Shown here in pieces: positions 15,762-24,924 of a DNA stretch of 64,000 nucleotides. Each line of letters begins with the position of its first letter. Position 1 is the stretch's first letter. The stretch is taken from positions 12,394 through 76,393 of the forward strand of contig JAZRSW010000029.1 in the NCBI GenBank assembly GCA_045651745.1, written 5' to 3'. The position numbers and the translations under genes are program-made. Source of the DNA: UMGS172 sp045651745. GTDB lineage: Bacteria; Bacillota; Clostridia; Oscillospirales; Acutalibacteraceae. The notes beneath the pieces are model-generated. The model worked only from the letters and a program-made list of their open reading frames with translations, was not told where the DNA came from and did not search any database.

Positions 15762-16684
15762 TACTTTTCTATCTCTTTTCTCATGTCGTCAATCATATCC
15801 ATGAGTTCGTCTGAAATGCCGGGAACGACTTTTCGGCAAAACATATATCCGCTACCTTTGAGTTCATCGAAATTCTCTTTTGTATAAATGGATGTGTCAA
15901 CATCGTAATTATGATAGTGCAAAGGTGCCCAACCAAAATGCTCCGTGATTTCGTGTTCCTCGCCGTTTTGAACTGTATTTTTTCTCAAAGGCGAATTGAA
16001 AATAACAGTCTGCCAATAAACTTCGACTGCTGCATGTACTCTTTTCATAACCTTATTAAATTTTTTATCATTCAAATATGTATCGAGAATAAGTTTTGTT
16101 CCTTTTCTAGTAAATGCTGACAACATCTGTCCAAAATAAGGTTCAACCAGCGTATTATTCAAAGGCACTTTTATTTCCTTTTTAGTATAATACTTGGTTA
16201 CTGTACGATACATAAAACTTCTGTAACATTTACTTAAAAACTTGCTGTTTATAAAGAAATCAAAATACCACTTTTTTAAAATCTTATTTTTGTCAGTAGG
16301 AATTGTGGAATTAATTATGTTATAAGCCATAACATATTCTGTTTCCTTGTTTTTCTCAAATGTATCTAATATTTCCCTATTTGTCATCAGTGGATAGTCT
16401 TGTCCTGTCAGCATAACAAATCTGTCATATTTTTTGTCAGAGTTATATGCATCTAAAAAGCCTTGCATATAACCATCTATCATAGAAAAACCAGCCCACC
16501 ATACACTATAACGCCTCGAGGCAAAGAAAACGTATTCATATTCTTTTAATTCTTTTTCAAAGGGTAAAATATCTGATTTTTTATCCACGTGAATATAAAA
16601 ATCGCCGGTTTCCTTAATAGAGCCCACCAGTCTCTTTATTTGTTTCGGGTCCTTATGTACTAAAATTATGTATGCTATTTTCAT
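15761..16684 (-). CDS. Core-2/I-branching-type beta-1,6-N-acetylglucosaminyltransferase (GT14-like)
   Basis: This 307-residue protein starts MKIAYIILVHKDPKQIKRLV, followed by FYIHVDKKSD, VWWAGFSMIDG and LTGQDYPLMTN, the hallmarks of the Branch family (PF02485, GT14). Bacterial members transfer GlcNAc, xylose or related sugars, often creating a branch. Its presence suggests a branched repeat unit. Start and stop overlap neighbours by single bases. Confidence 0.85.
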   Translation of the reverse strand: MKIAYIILVHKDPKQIKRLVGSIKETGDFYIHVDKKSDILPFEKELKEYEYVFFASRRYSVWWAGFSMIDGYMQGFLDAYNSDKKYDRFVMLTGQDYPLMTNREILDTFEKNKETEYVMAYNIINSTIPTDKNKILKKWYFDFFINSKFLSKCYRSFMYRTVTKYYTKKEIKVPLNNTLVEPYFGQMLSAFTRKGTKLILDTYLNDKKFNKVMKRVHAAVEVYWQTVIFNSPLRKNTVQNGEEHEITEHFGWAPLHYHNYDVDTSIYTKENFDELKGSGYMFCRKVVPGISDELMDMIDDMRKEIEK

Positions 16685-17661
16685 TATTTATCACCACTGC
16701 TTTTTATTACATATAATGCTCTTGTTATTCTTATCGATAATGCGGATATACATAGCATAATTTTTTCTTTTTTTGTTAAATATGGATTTGATAAAACTAA
16801 ACTTATGTTTCTTTGTATATCTTTTTTATATTGTAAAAATTCTCTTTTAAACTTTACTCTTTCGTTTTTACAAGACGAAATAAATAACAAATAGTATGCC
16901 TTAAACAAAAAGAAATCCTGTTCTTTTTTATAATCAAATTCGTCCGCCGATAAAAATTCAACCGACCTTTCGAAAAAATATATTGCATCTAAATATATAC
17001 TTCCGCCACCTGCTCTCGTAACACTTCCGTCACTCAAAATACAGTTATAAAACGGATAATTATATATGGCTGTTCCTTTTGTTTTTTTCAAAAGTTCAAT
17101 AGTAAAATAAAAGTCTTCTACCCGTCTACCTTCAGGTATTTTTATTCCTTCAATATATTCGGCTTTCGTGACACGAACAGCCAGACTGACGTTACCTTTG
17201 TGAACAAAAACATTTTTTATGGCGTCTGCTTCAGTAATGACCGTAAGTTTTCTATCATCTTTTTCAGGTTCGACTATATTACCTTCCAAATCATACACGT
17301 TTGCCAAACATTCAATTGTCGAAAGTTTGTTTTCTTCCATAACGGAAATCAAGGTTTCATACATGTCGCAGTTAATATAATCATCAGAATCACAAAAGCC
17401 TATGTATTTACCTTCTGCTAAATCCAATCCCGCGTTTCTTGCAGATGCAGCGCCGCCGTTTTCTTTGTGAATAACCTTAACTCTGGCATCCTTTCTTGCA
17501 CATTCATCACAAATAGCCCCGCTATTATCGGGTGAACCGTCATCAACCAAAATCAATTCCAAATCTTTAAGTGTCTGATTCAAAATACTGTTTACACATC
17601 TATGTATATATTTTTCAGCCTTGTATACAGGAACGATAACCGATAATAAAGGTCTTGCCAA
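16684..17661 (-). CDS. Glycosyltransferase family 2
   Basis: About 325 residues. The TTG at 17661 is the likely start because GGAGG lies 8 nt upstream; the frame is open a few codons further. The GT-A fold is shown by LLSVIVPVYKAEKYI, LVDDGSPDNS, ENGGAASARNAGLDLAEG and the metal-binding DSDDY. It is an inverting enzyme that extends the lipid-linked repeat unit. Acceptor and donor unknown. Confidence 0.85.
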   Translation of the reverse strand: MARPLLSVIVPVYKAEKYIHRCVNSILNQTLKDLELILVDDGSPDNSGAICDECARKDARVKVIHKENGGAASARNAGLDLAEGKYIGFCDSDDYINCDMYETLISVMEENKLSTIECLANVYDLEGNIVEPEKDDRKLTVITEADAIKNVFVHKGNVSLAVRVTKAEYIEGIKIPEGRRVEDFYFTIELLKKTKGTAIYNYPFYNCILSDGSVTRAGGGSIYLDAIYFFERSVEFLSADEFDYKKEQDFFLFKAYYLLFISSCKNERVKFKREFLQYKKDIQRNISLVLSNPYLTKKEKIMLCISALSIRITRALYVIKSSGDK

Positions 17662-17676
17662 AATTAAATCCTCCAA

Positions 17677-18792
17677 TTAAAACCAATTGTTTTTTAATAT
17701 TCCTACTGAACTAAATACGCCTGAATCACATGGCGTTATTTTATTGCTGTCATAAAATTCATTTACACCGTTAAGGAAGCGTTCAACTGCCGTTTTATAA
17801 TCATAACAAGCAATTGTTTCTTTGGCTTTTACACCTAAAACAGTCGCTTTTTGATTATTAGTCAACAGCTCTTTAACGGCTTTATATGCATTTTTGTTGT
17901 TGCCATATTTGTAAACCATGCCGTTTTCGTTATGCGTAATTAAAAACGGCACAGAACCGATGGCACTACTTGCAACTACTGCACAACCATTAGACATTGA
18001 TTCGTTCAGCACTGCTCCCCATCCCTCATTAAAGTCGCTGGTGAACATATAAATACTGCTTCTTTGCATTATCTCTAAAACTTCATTATGGGTTTTAGAA
18101 CCTAAAAATTCTACGCAATCATCCAACTTATATTTGTTTTTTAACACAGTTAATCGCTCTTTTTGAGGGCCGTCTCCAACAATATTAACCTTAAATTCAA
18201 ACCCATCACGCTTTAAAAGTTTTGCTGTTTCAATTACAGTTTCTACATGCTTTAATTTTAACAACCTGCCAGCATAAAGAATGGTATTCTGCTCTTTCTT
18301 TGAATCGCCACTGATTTCACATTCCGGAAAATATCCCCATTTGAAAATTTTGCTGATATTAAAACCGAAAACCGATAAATCATACGGCAAAAAAGCCGAT
18401 GCAGCTAACACATATAAATTTTTATCTTTATGATTTAAATATCTGGACTTGAGCATTCTGAAATTGCGCGGTCTTAAGCATCGCAAAATACCCTTTTTGA
18501 AAATTCTCTCAGAATATATAAATGAGAGCTTATTTTCTTTCATTCTTAACTCAACCAAACTATCAGGACAGGCACCGAAAATAACCGCATCCGCAGAAAC
18601 AATTTCCTTTTCTGCTCTATTTTTATCAATTCTATAGTCAATTACATAATTTCGCACTTCGGTTATCTGATAACCTTGGTTGCTTCCATTATCTGTTGCT
18701 ATAAAATAGAATTCATCGGACTTCGCCAAAAATTCTTCACAAATTGGAATTTGATGGTGATTCAAAAAATTAGAAACGAAAACAGTCTTCAT
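17677..18792 (-). CDS. Glycosyltransferase family 4
   Basis: A 371-residue GT-B protein. The donor domain has ILYAGRLLKLKHVETVIE, IVGDGPQKERL and the motif FTSDFNEGWGAVLNESMSNG, with the Glu pair expected of retaining enzymes. The N-terminal domain is diverged. It lies between the EpsG-like gene and a GT2 gene. Confidence 0.83.
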   Translation of the reverse strand: MKTVFVSNFLNHHQIPICEEFLAKSDEFYFIATDNGSNQGYQITEVRNYVIDYRIDKNRAEKEIVSADAVIFGACPDSLVELRMKENKLSFIYSERIFKKGILRCLRPRNFRMLKSRYLNHKDKNLYVLAASAFLPYDLSVFGFNISKIFKWGYFPECEISGDSKKEQNTILYAGRLLKLKHVETVIETAKLLKRDGFEFKVNIVGDGPQKERLTVLKNKYKLDDCVEFLGSKTHNEVLEIMQRSSIYMFTSDFNEGWGAVLNESMSNGCAVVASSAIGSVPFLITHNENGMVYKYGNNKNAYKAVKELLTNNQKATVLGVKAKETIACYDYKTAVERFLNGVNEFYDSNKITPCDSGVFSSVGILKNNWF

Positions 18793-18801
18793 AATCTACA
18801 C

Positions 18802-19824
18802 CTAAAAGCAAAACGCATAATTATGTCCCATTGCTCGATATGCAAAAAGTGCGAATGTTAAAACAATAGCTCCCAGTTCAATAAATACGCGGTTTTCTTT
18901 ATTCTCAACTGAATCCAACGATTCGCAAAAAATAATGGGGATTGCATTTAAAAAGTACATACTGGGCCTTTCGGCAGTTCGTCCAACCAGTCTAAATACC
19001 CAAATAACCATGCACATAATACCGGTATTCATAACAACCCGTTCTTTTAGTCCGTTCATCCAGTGCTTTTTTGTTGCTAACGCTAAAATTAAGATTATCA
19101 AAAGAATGACAAAGAATATTCCGCCGTTATCAATCTCTTCAACCCCGTAGTTATAATCCAAAACTTCATTCGCAAGCATAAGTAGTTTTTCATAACTAAA
19201 ATATGCCAATATTGTAACGACTATTGTAAGCAACATATTTTTGACATCCACACGTCTTGTGCCTAGGAAATACATCGGAAGGAAAATGTACGCCGAGTGA
19301 TGAAGTTGTGCGGCAAGCAGCACTAAAAACACAAAAGGTATGATTTTCCGCTTTTGAATAAACCTCATAGAGAGTAAACAAAGGCTCATTGCCATTGCTT
19401 GACGCATACCGGTAATGATGAAAAACAAATTACCTATTGTAACATAAAAATACAATGCCAACAACGGACGCTTTGTATTACGCCAGCACAAATCAAACAC
19501 ACCTATCAATGAGATAAATGCTGTTATCAGTTTAAATACAACACCTGAATCGGTAATGCACCTAATAAGCTTTTTGAAATAATGAAAACCATAATCGCGA
19601 TTGGTTGTGGACGGTATATCAGCCCAAGCTATTTCATCTATGTTTTGAAAATTTCTTATATAGCCAATAGTATCGACTCCGGTAGTATCCGACCTTAAGC
19701 CGACAAACAGCCAAAGCCCAACGCATCCTAATACAAATATCCACTTTTTATATTTTGGAACAGCTGTATTATATAAAAAATACAAAACCAGTTCGAAAAC
19801 CGCAATTCCTAAATAATAAAGCAT
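18802..19824 (-). CDS. EpsG-like polysaccharide polymerase (Wzy role)
   Basis: A 340-residue protein with about nine or ten transmembrane helices. It carries the EpsG family features (PF14897): an early VGLRSDTTGVDTIGY segment and a later GMRQAMAMSLCLLS segment. EpsG proteins act as polymerases joining repeat units outside the membrane. It is the only polymerase candidate in the operon. The multi-hairpin repeat copy 2 separates it from the upstream glycosyltransferase gene. Confidence 0.8.
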   Translation of the reverse strand: MLYYLGIAVFELVLYFLYNTAVPKYKKWIFVLGCVGLWLFVGLRSDTTGVDTIGYIRNFQNIDEIAWADIPSTTNRDYGFHYFKKLIRCITDSGVVFKLITAFISLIGVFDLCWRNTKRPLLALYFYVTIGNLFFIITGMRQAMAMSLCLLSMRFIQKRKIIPFVFLVLLAAQLHHSAYIFLPMYFLGTRRVDVKNMLLTIVVTILAYFSYEKLLMLANEVLDYNYGVEEIDNGGIFFVILLIILILALATKKHWMNGLKERVVMNTGIMCMVIWVFRLVGRTAERPSMYFLNAIPIIFCESLDSVENKENRVFIELGAIVLTFALFAYRAMGHNYAFCF

Positions 19825-19846
19825 AACTTAACTCTCTTTACTAAAT

Positions 19847-20051
19847 TTTATAATGGTTATGATTAGTCGAAACATATCTGTTTCGATACAAAATCATTAA
19901 CTTTGTGTCGAATTTTTAATAAAACTTTGGTGCTATACATTGCAATGATGTAGAAAAGCAATCGAATTTTACGAAATTTGCTTGCTTAAAAGCCGATTTA
20001 TCAGCTTTCGTGGAAACGTTTAGCATTTCCCCCGTTTACAATCATTATAAA
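19847..20051. repeat. Multi-hairpin repeat element, copy 2 (diverged)
   Basis: It has the same ends (TTTATAATGGTT at 19847-19858, AATCATTATAAA at 20040-20051) and the same order of hairpins as copy 1, but with diverged sequence. TCGAAACA/TGTTTCGA (19867-19886) is intact. Later stems are imperfect: ACAAA/TTTGT, GCAA..AATTT/AAATT..TTGC, a GCCGAT-based stem, and GGAAA/TTTCC. Its right end reads into the upstream glycosyltransferase gene and supplies its last ten or so codons and stop. It interrupts the polysaccharide operon between two genes without an obvious terminator. Confidence 0.65.
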
Positions 20052-21222
20052 CTTTCAAATATTTATTGTAGCAACTGTTTTTATCGAATTTTTTGTGCGC
20101 TGATGAAATATCAATCATTAACGGTTGCTCTTTTAGTTTATTGAGTTTGGCCAATAAATCATCAACGTCGTTTTCCTTAACAACAAATCCGCTTCCCTCA
20201 TCGACAAGTTCGGGCGAACCGCAACAGTTATAGGTTATAACCGGCGTTCCCGATGCAATACTTTCCATATTTACCGTCGGCAAAGTGTCTGCGTGAGTCA
20301 AATTAACAAAAACATCACTGCTTGCGTAAATGTCGGCGAGTTCGTTTCTATCCTTAATGTATCCAAGAGTTAAAACGTTGTCATAACCATCAAACATTTG
20401 CTTATGAAACTCTTTACAACCAACAATAACGATTTTGCTGTCCTTGTTATTTCCAATTATTCTTTGTACGGCGGTTCGGTTTGCTTCCGAACACCACTTG
20501 TCCGCCATGCCCATTATCACAAATTTATCATCCAAGCCATTTTGTCCCCTAAAAGAACTTTCATGGGGTTTGAAAATTTCGGTATCCACACCATTATAAA
20601 TTACTGTGATATTTTTAGGCTTAAGCAAAGAATTTTCAACCTCGCCTTTTATCCACTCACTGCAAGCGACCAACGTTAAATCTTTAATTTTGTTTAAATG
20701 CTCTATTTTGTCTTTAAGCACTTTGGATGTTACATCAAAAAACAAACTCGGTTGTTCACATTTGTTTTGCGGACAGCTTCCGCAGGACGACCGCCACTTG
20801 TCACACCCAACCGCCACGTAATGCGAACACTTTCCGGTAAAACACCAGCAATCGTGCAAAGTGTAAACCGTTTTAATGTTTTTTTCTGCCAAATAATCAC
20901 ACAACATATTAAGATTTATGTAATTACTGTGAAGGTTATGTAAATGCACCGCGTCAGGTCGAATTTTATCGATATATTTCAATAATCTTTTAGTAGCAAT
21001 TTTACTGAAATATGCCTGCTTTCCAAAAACGCGGGCCAATACCGCATGAAATTTCCAATCTAATTTATTGCCGATTTTATATGAATTTTCAGGAGGGTCT
21101 AAGGCAGTCTGATAAGCCACAAAAGCAGTATGGCCATTGTCATTTAAAAGATTTTCTATGTCTTTTACAATAACGCCGGTACTTTTGAAACCATATACTG
21201 CATTGATTTGTAAAACTTTCAT
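20020..21222 (-). CDS. Glycosyltransferase family 4, C-terminus encoded by a repeat
   Basis: A 400-residue GT-B protein with N-terminal QINAVYGFKSTGVIVKDIE, HLHNLHSNYIN and a Cys-rich segment containing CWCFTGKCSHY and GCDKWRSSCGSCPQNKC. That segment occurs in a subset of GT4 enzymes of EPS loci. The donor domain ends with SIASGTPVITYNCCGSPELV. The last residues (YNDCKRGKC) and the stop codon at 20020 lie within the multi-hairpin repeat, so the native C-terminus may have been slightly different. Substrate unknown. Confidence 0.85.
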   Translation of the reverse strand: MKVLQINAVYGFKSTGVIVKDIENLLNDNGHTAFVAYQTALDPPENSYKIGNKLDWKFHAVLARVFGKQAYFSKIATKRLLKYIDKIRPDAVHLHNLHSNYINLNMLCDYLAEKNIKTVYTLHDCWCFTGKCSHYVAVGCDKWRSSCGSCPQNKCEQPSLFFDVTSKVLKDKIEHLNKIKDLTLVACSEWIKGEVENSLLKPKNITVIYNGVDTEIFKPHESSFRGQNGLDDKFVIMGMADKWCSEANRTAVQRIIGNNKDSKIVIVGCKEFHKQMFDGYDNVLTLGYIKDRNELADIYASSDVFVNLTHADTLPTVNMESIASGTPVITYNCCGSPELVDEGSGFVVKENDVDDLLAKLNKLKEQPLMIDISSAHKKFDKNSCYNKYLKVYNDCKRGKC

Positions 21223-21239
21223 CCTACGCGCCCTCCTTT

Positions 21240-22529
21240 CTAATATTTTAATAAATTGTTTAAGTCTTGCTTCACCATATTTTGCATAATGGGTTTATGA
21301 TGATGTTTTTTGCCACTTTCCCAACCTTTTTCAGCATAACTTTTAAGCAACTCCCGATTATTATAAAGTTTCAGAAGTTCTGTTTCTATCTCTTCTTTTT
21401 TAGTGGCAACTGCACCACATTTGTTCTCTATGAAATACTGAATTGAAGCGCAGTAATCATCACCAATTGCAAGAATACAACGGTTTATTTCAAGATAATC
21501 AACAATCTTTGTGGAAAAAGACTGATGAACTGCTAATTTTTCTTTTAAACTAAAGCCCTCACAATGAAGAAGAATATCCGAATTCTTTTGAATTTCACGA
21601 ATTTTTGTATAACTTACCGGCGGATAAAGATGAACCGACTCGGTTAACAAAACTCTTTTTTGTTTTTTTGTCAGCGGCGTCATCGTATATATGCTCAATT
21701 CAAACTTCTTACTGTCACTATTTATTTTCTCAATAGCCTTTGCAAGTTCAGAAAGAATTTCGTATCGCCCGCTGCTTATATTCCCTGCATAAACAATTTT
21801 AAGGACTTCCTTTGGCTCCTTAAAATCCGGTTTTCTTTCATCAGAAAAATCCGCACATTTAGTCAATACCTTGCAAGGCGGGGTGAAAATTTTTTCATAT
21901 TCCCGTTTCTGAACATTGGAAATTACATACAAAACCTCGCACTGCTCAATGGTTCGCTTTACCTTTCTTCTTGTGTAAAGTCTACTAATCCAATATAACA
22001 GAGAAAAAGAAAACTGTTTTAAGGTATAACAATCGTCGGAAATATATCCTATCATAGGAACATTTGTGTGTTTTTTTATGAATTTGACAATATCGTTAAG
22101 ATATGTTGAAAAATATATCGGCTGAAAAATCAAATCAGGCTTAAAATCATCAATAAAATTGATAAGTTCTCGCGATTTCCAACGACCCATCGCCCAAAGA
22201 AGATTCTGCATCCAGAATAAAATTCTCCAACGTCTCTTTGCGCCAAAAGTTCTTGCCTTTATATTTTCAGAAAAAGTTTTATCGATTTTTTCAGTTACAT
22301 TAAGATTAATTTCTATACCCGTAGGAACAGATTTATTAAATAAATTTTTAATCAATGCCTTTTCAGTAATCTGAAAATAACGTTTTACCACATAACTTGT
22401 TGGCACACCCGGTCTACATGCAATATTGGCAACCTCTATATCATCTATTCCCTCAAATATATTGGAAAATGTATTGCCAAAACTATTGTCATTTGACCAA
22501 GGTGTTGAAGATAAAACTAAAATCCTCAT
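21240..22529 (-). CDS. Glycosyltransferase, GT-B fold (GT4-like)
   Basis: This 429-residue protein begins MRILVLSSTPWSNDNSFGNT and has a central DLIFQPIYFSTYLNDIV segment. The C-terminal donor domain contains KIVYAGNISSGRYEIL, SFSTKIVDYLEINRCILAIG and a final KKHHHKP tail. The usual EGFG/E-rich motif is weak, so it is a diverged member and the donor cannot be guessed. GAGGTC precedes the ATG. Confidence 0.75.
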   Translation of the reverse strand: MRILVLSSTPWSNDNSFGNTFSNIFEGIDDIEVANIACRPGVPTSYVVKRYFQITEKALIKNLFNKSVPTGIEINLNVTEKIDKTFSENIKARTFGAKRRWRILFWMQNLLWAMGRWKSRELINFIDDFKPDLIFQPIYFSTYLNDIVKFIKKHTNVPMIGYISDDCYTLKQFSFSLLYWISRLYTRRKVKRTIEQCEVLYVISNVQKREYEKIFTPPCKVLTKCADFSDERKPDFKEPKEVLKIVYAGNISSGRYEILSELAKAIEKINSDSKKFELSIYTMTPLTKKQKRVLLTESVHLYPPVSYTKIREIQKNSDILLHCEGFSLKEKLAVHQSFSTKIVDYLEINRCILAIGDDYCASIQYFIENKCGAVATKKEEIETELLKLYNNRELLKSYAEKGWESGKKHHHKPIMQNMVKQDLNNLLKY

Positions 22530-22531
22530 AT

Positions 22532-23521
22532 TTAACGACCTCTGTTATTTAAATAAAATCCTAAAACTTTTGCCATTAAGGTGTATCCACCTATACAATA
22601 AATGTAGGATGCCAGTTTCACCTTTTTATTTAAAGTATATTTCGTAATGTTCCCCTTGCAAAGCGCCTTGACTCTTGAAAGAATTTGTTTTCTCTGGATT
22701 TTTGACAACTTCACCTTAAAAGCAAGAGCAGAAGCAATAAGACATTGATATATAAGATAGCTCATCAGGGGACTTTTTACTTCTTCATCGCAATTTTTTA
22801 AATGTTCATAGCTTTTTTCAAGCATCCAACAATAATCGCAAAGATGTTTATAATCGATTGTAGCAGTAACAGACCCTTCTCGTTGAGCTCTATAAACATA
22901 TAAATATTCATCAATAAATGACCATTTTGGTTCGTGAATATAAAGATGCATTGCCCATTCTAAATCTTCTGTCCTTTTACCCACAACAAAATAAACATCA
23001 TTATTAACGACAAAATCTCTTGAAATTGCCATTGAGGAGGCGGAGATTTTTAAATTTCCATTTAAAACAAGTTTCTTAAGTATATCTCTTGTTTCATATC
23101 CGTTATATTGGGAATAATGTCTCTCTGTTCCAAGCACAATTCCCTGTTCGCTGTTGTATATATCAGCCTGTCCAAATTGAACTATATGAGCACTATATGC
23201 TTCAATTGTGTCATTAATCTTTGTTAAGACTTTATTTGTGGTCCAAAAATCATCACTGTCAACAAATACAAGGTAATCTCCACCCGCTTCTTTTATTCCC
23301 ACATTTCTTGCATCTGACGCACCGCCATTTGGCTTATGTATAACTCTTACTCGACTGTCTTTTTCTGCATATTCGTCACAAATTGCAGGGCTGTTATCCA
23401 ATGAACCATCATCAACAAGAATTATTTCAAAATCATCATAATCTTGCCCTAAAATACTATCAACGCATTCGTTAAGATAACTTTCAACATTATAAACAGG
23501 AACAATTACACTGAATCTCAC
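22532..23521 (-). CDS. Glycosyltransferase family 2
   Basis: About 329 residues when starting at GTG 23521, chosen because AGGAGA lies 8 nt upstream. An ATG at 23563 would overlap the ligase gene and add a non-conserved 14-residue extension. GT-A motifs are clear: FSVIVPVYNVESYLNE, LVDDGSLDNSPAICDEYA, PNGGASDARNVGI and the DSDDF metal site. It should extend the lipid-linked oligosaccharide. Confidence 0.85.
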   Translation of the reverse strand: MRFSVIVPVYNVESYLNECVDSILGQDYDDFEIILVDDGSLDNSPAICDEYAEKDSRVRVIHKPNGGASDARNVGIKEAGGDYLVFVDSDDFWTTNKVLTKINDTIEAYSAHIVQFGQADIYNSEQGIVLGTERHYSQYNGYETRDILKKLVLNGNLKISASSMAISRDFVVNNDVYFVVGKRTEDLEWAMHLYIHEPKWSFIDEYLYVYRAQREGSVTATIDYKHLCDYCWMLEKSYEHLKNCDEEVKSPLMSYLIYQCLIASALAFKVKLSKIQRKQILSRVKALCKGNITKYTLNKKVKLASYIYCIGGYTLMAKVLGFYLNNRGR

Positions 23522-23549
23522 TGATTTCTCTCCTATGACAACTCTGCTT

Positions 23550-24905
23550 TTATTTAAAAGCATTGTTTATAATAAATCTAAATTTCCCGCTTTTGTCTTT
23601 TGCTATTTCATCAACAACGTGAACGCGGACATCCATTTTGCTACCTAATGTATAATGTAGCTTGTCAATGATAATCTGATTCATATCCTCGGTATATGAA
23701 GAATCTGCCTCAACATAGACATCAATTGAGGTGAAATCATTCTGAACAAATTGCATCGCTTTAACGCTATTGAGAAAATCACCGCTGACTAACGAGAGAT
23801 ATACTGCTGTTACCTTTTCTTTATTCTGCGTATACACAAAATCAAGTGTTCGCCCTTCAATACGCTCAACAATCGGCATTGCACACCCACAATCACATTC
23901 GGTTGCAATTGATAAAAATGCTTTATCCCCTATTCTGTAACGGATTAAAGGTGTTCCATGTGTTTCAAAGCAAGTAACAAGCATTTCATTATTTTCATCG
24001 AACTCAATTACACCAGTATTCATGCAATAATGTAATTTTCCGCACTTACATTCCGTGATAAACGGAGCGCCTTCACTTGAGGCATATTGGTCACGCACAG
24101 GACATTTGAATGCTTTTTCAATCAATGCCTTATAATGTGGATATAATGGCTCAGCTGTAGGGAAAATAGCAATCGGAGTAAATTTCAGCTGAATATTATT
24201 ATCCAAAATATACTTTGCTACAGCATATATTGCTGATGGATATCCATCTAATGAATGTGGCTTATATTTATTGAGATTTTCTACAAAATATTTTACATTT
24301 TCACCTTTACAATGGAACCCGGAATAAATACGCTGACGCACAGAGATATTATCACGCCAGAAAACCTTAGATTTCTGATTTGGTGGAATAACCTTTGCCG
24401 ATGTGAAGGATGCTTTTTTCATTTTTCTATGTTCAAAGCCGTGTTGTAATTTGAAATGGTCAAGATATGCCATTCTTCTTTGCATATCTGATTTTTTATA
24501 ATAGAACTTAATGGATTTTCCTGTTGTTCCGCTTGTGTTTGAAACTAAAGCCTCGTTTTCAGAAATTGTATACATTTTATCTATGTTTTCTCGCACGATT
24601 TCTTTTGGGAGAACAGGGAGTTTTTTTAAATCTTCCACTGTATTGATGGATGCAATGTCAATTCCTTTGTAAAATTGCTTATAAAATTCACTGTTTTCAC
24701 AGGCATAATTTACAAGCTCTTTTACTCTGTTATTCTGATATTCTTTTATAAGCTCACTGTTTGCATAATCAAAGCTGTTATATTCCTGCAAAGCGTCATT
24801 ATATTCACCTGAATATCTTGAAATAGTATTTAAGATACCTTGAAGTGATGTGAATATATTTTGTAAGAATATCGGTGATTTACAATAAATATCCATTAAA
24901 TTCAT
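23550..24905 (-). CDS. CapK/PaaK-type adenylate-forming ligase
   Basis: A 451-residue member of the phenylacetate-CoA ligase-like branch of ANL enzymes (CapK family). It has the adenylation loop NTSGTTGKSIKF, a conserved DQYASSEGAPF segment, a Cys-rich zinc-type element (ECKCGKLHYC and CDCGC) and RYRIGD. These enzymes activate a carboxylate as an acyl-AMP. Capsule-locus members are thought to attach acyl or amino-acid groups to sugars. Here it follows the opine dehydrogenase-like and PP-loop genes with gaps of under 20 bp, suggesting a shared pathway that activates a carboxylate for amide formation. The substrate is inference. Confidence 0.8.
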   Translation of the reverse strand: MNLMDIYCKSPIFLQNIFTSLQGILNTISRYSGEYNDALQEYNSFDYANSELIKEYQNNRVKELVNYACENSEFYKQFYKGIDIASINTVEDLKKLPVLPKEIVRENIDKMYTISENEALVSNTSGTTGKSIKFYYKKSDMQRRMAYLDHFKLQHGFEHRKMKKASFTSAKVIPPNQKSKVFWRDNISVRQRIYSGFHCKGENVKYFVENLNKYKPHSLDGYPSAIYAVAKYILDNNIQLKFTPIAIFPTAEPLYPHYKALIEKAFKCPVRDQYASSEGAPFITECKCGKLHYCMNTGVIEFDENNEMLVTCFETHGTPLIRYRIGDKAFLSIATECDCGCAMPIVERIEGRTLDFVYTQNKEKVTAVYLSLVSGDFLNSVKAMQFVQNDFTSIDVYVEADSSYTEDMNQIIIDKLHYTLGSKMDVRVHVVDEIAKDKSGKFRFIINNAFK

Positions 24906-24924
24906 AAAGAATTCCTCTTTGAGT

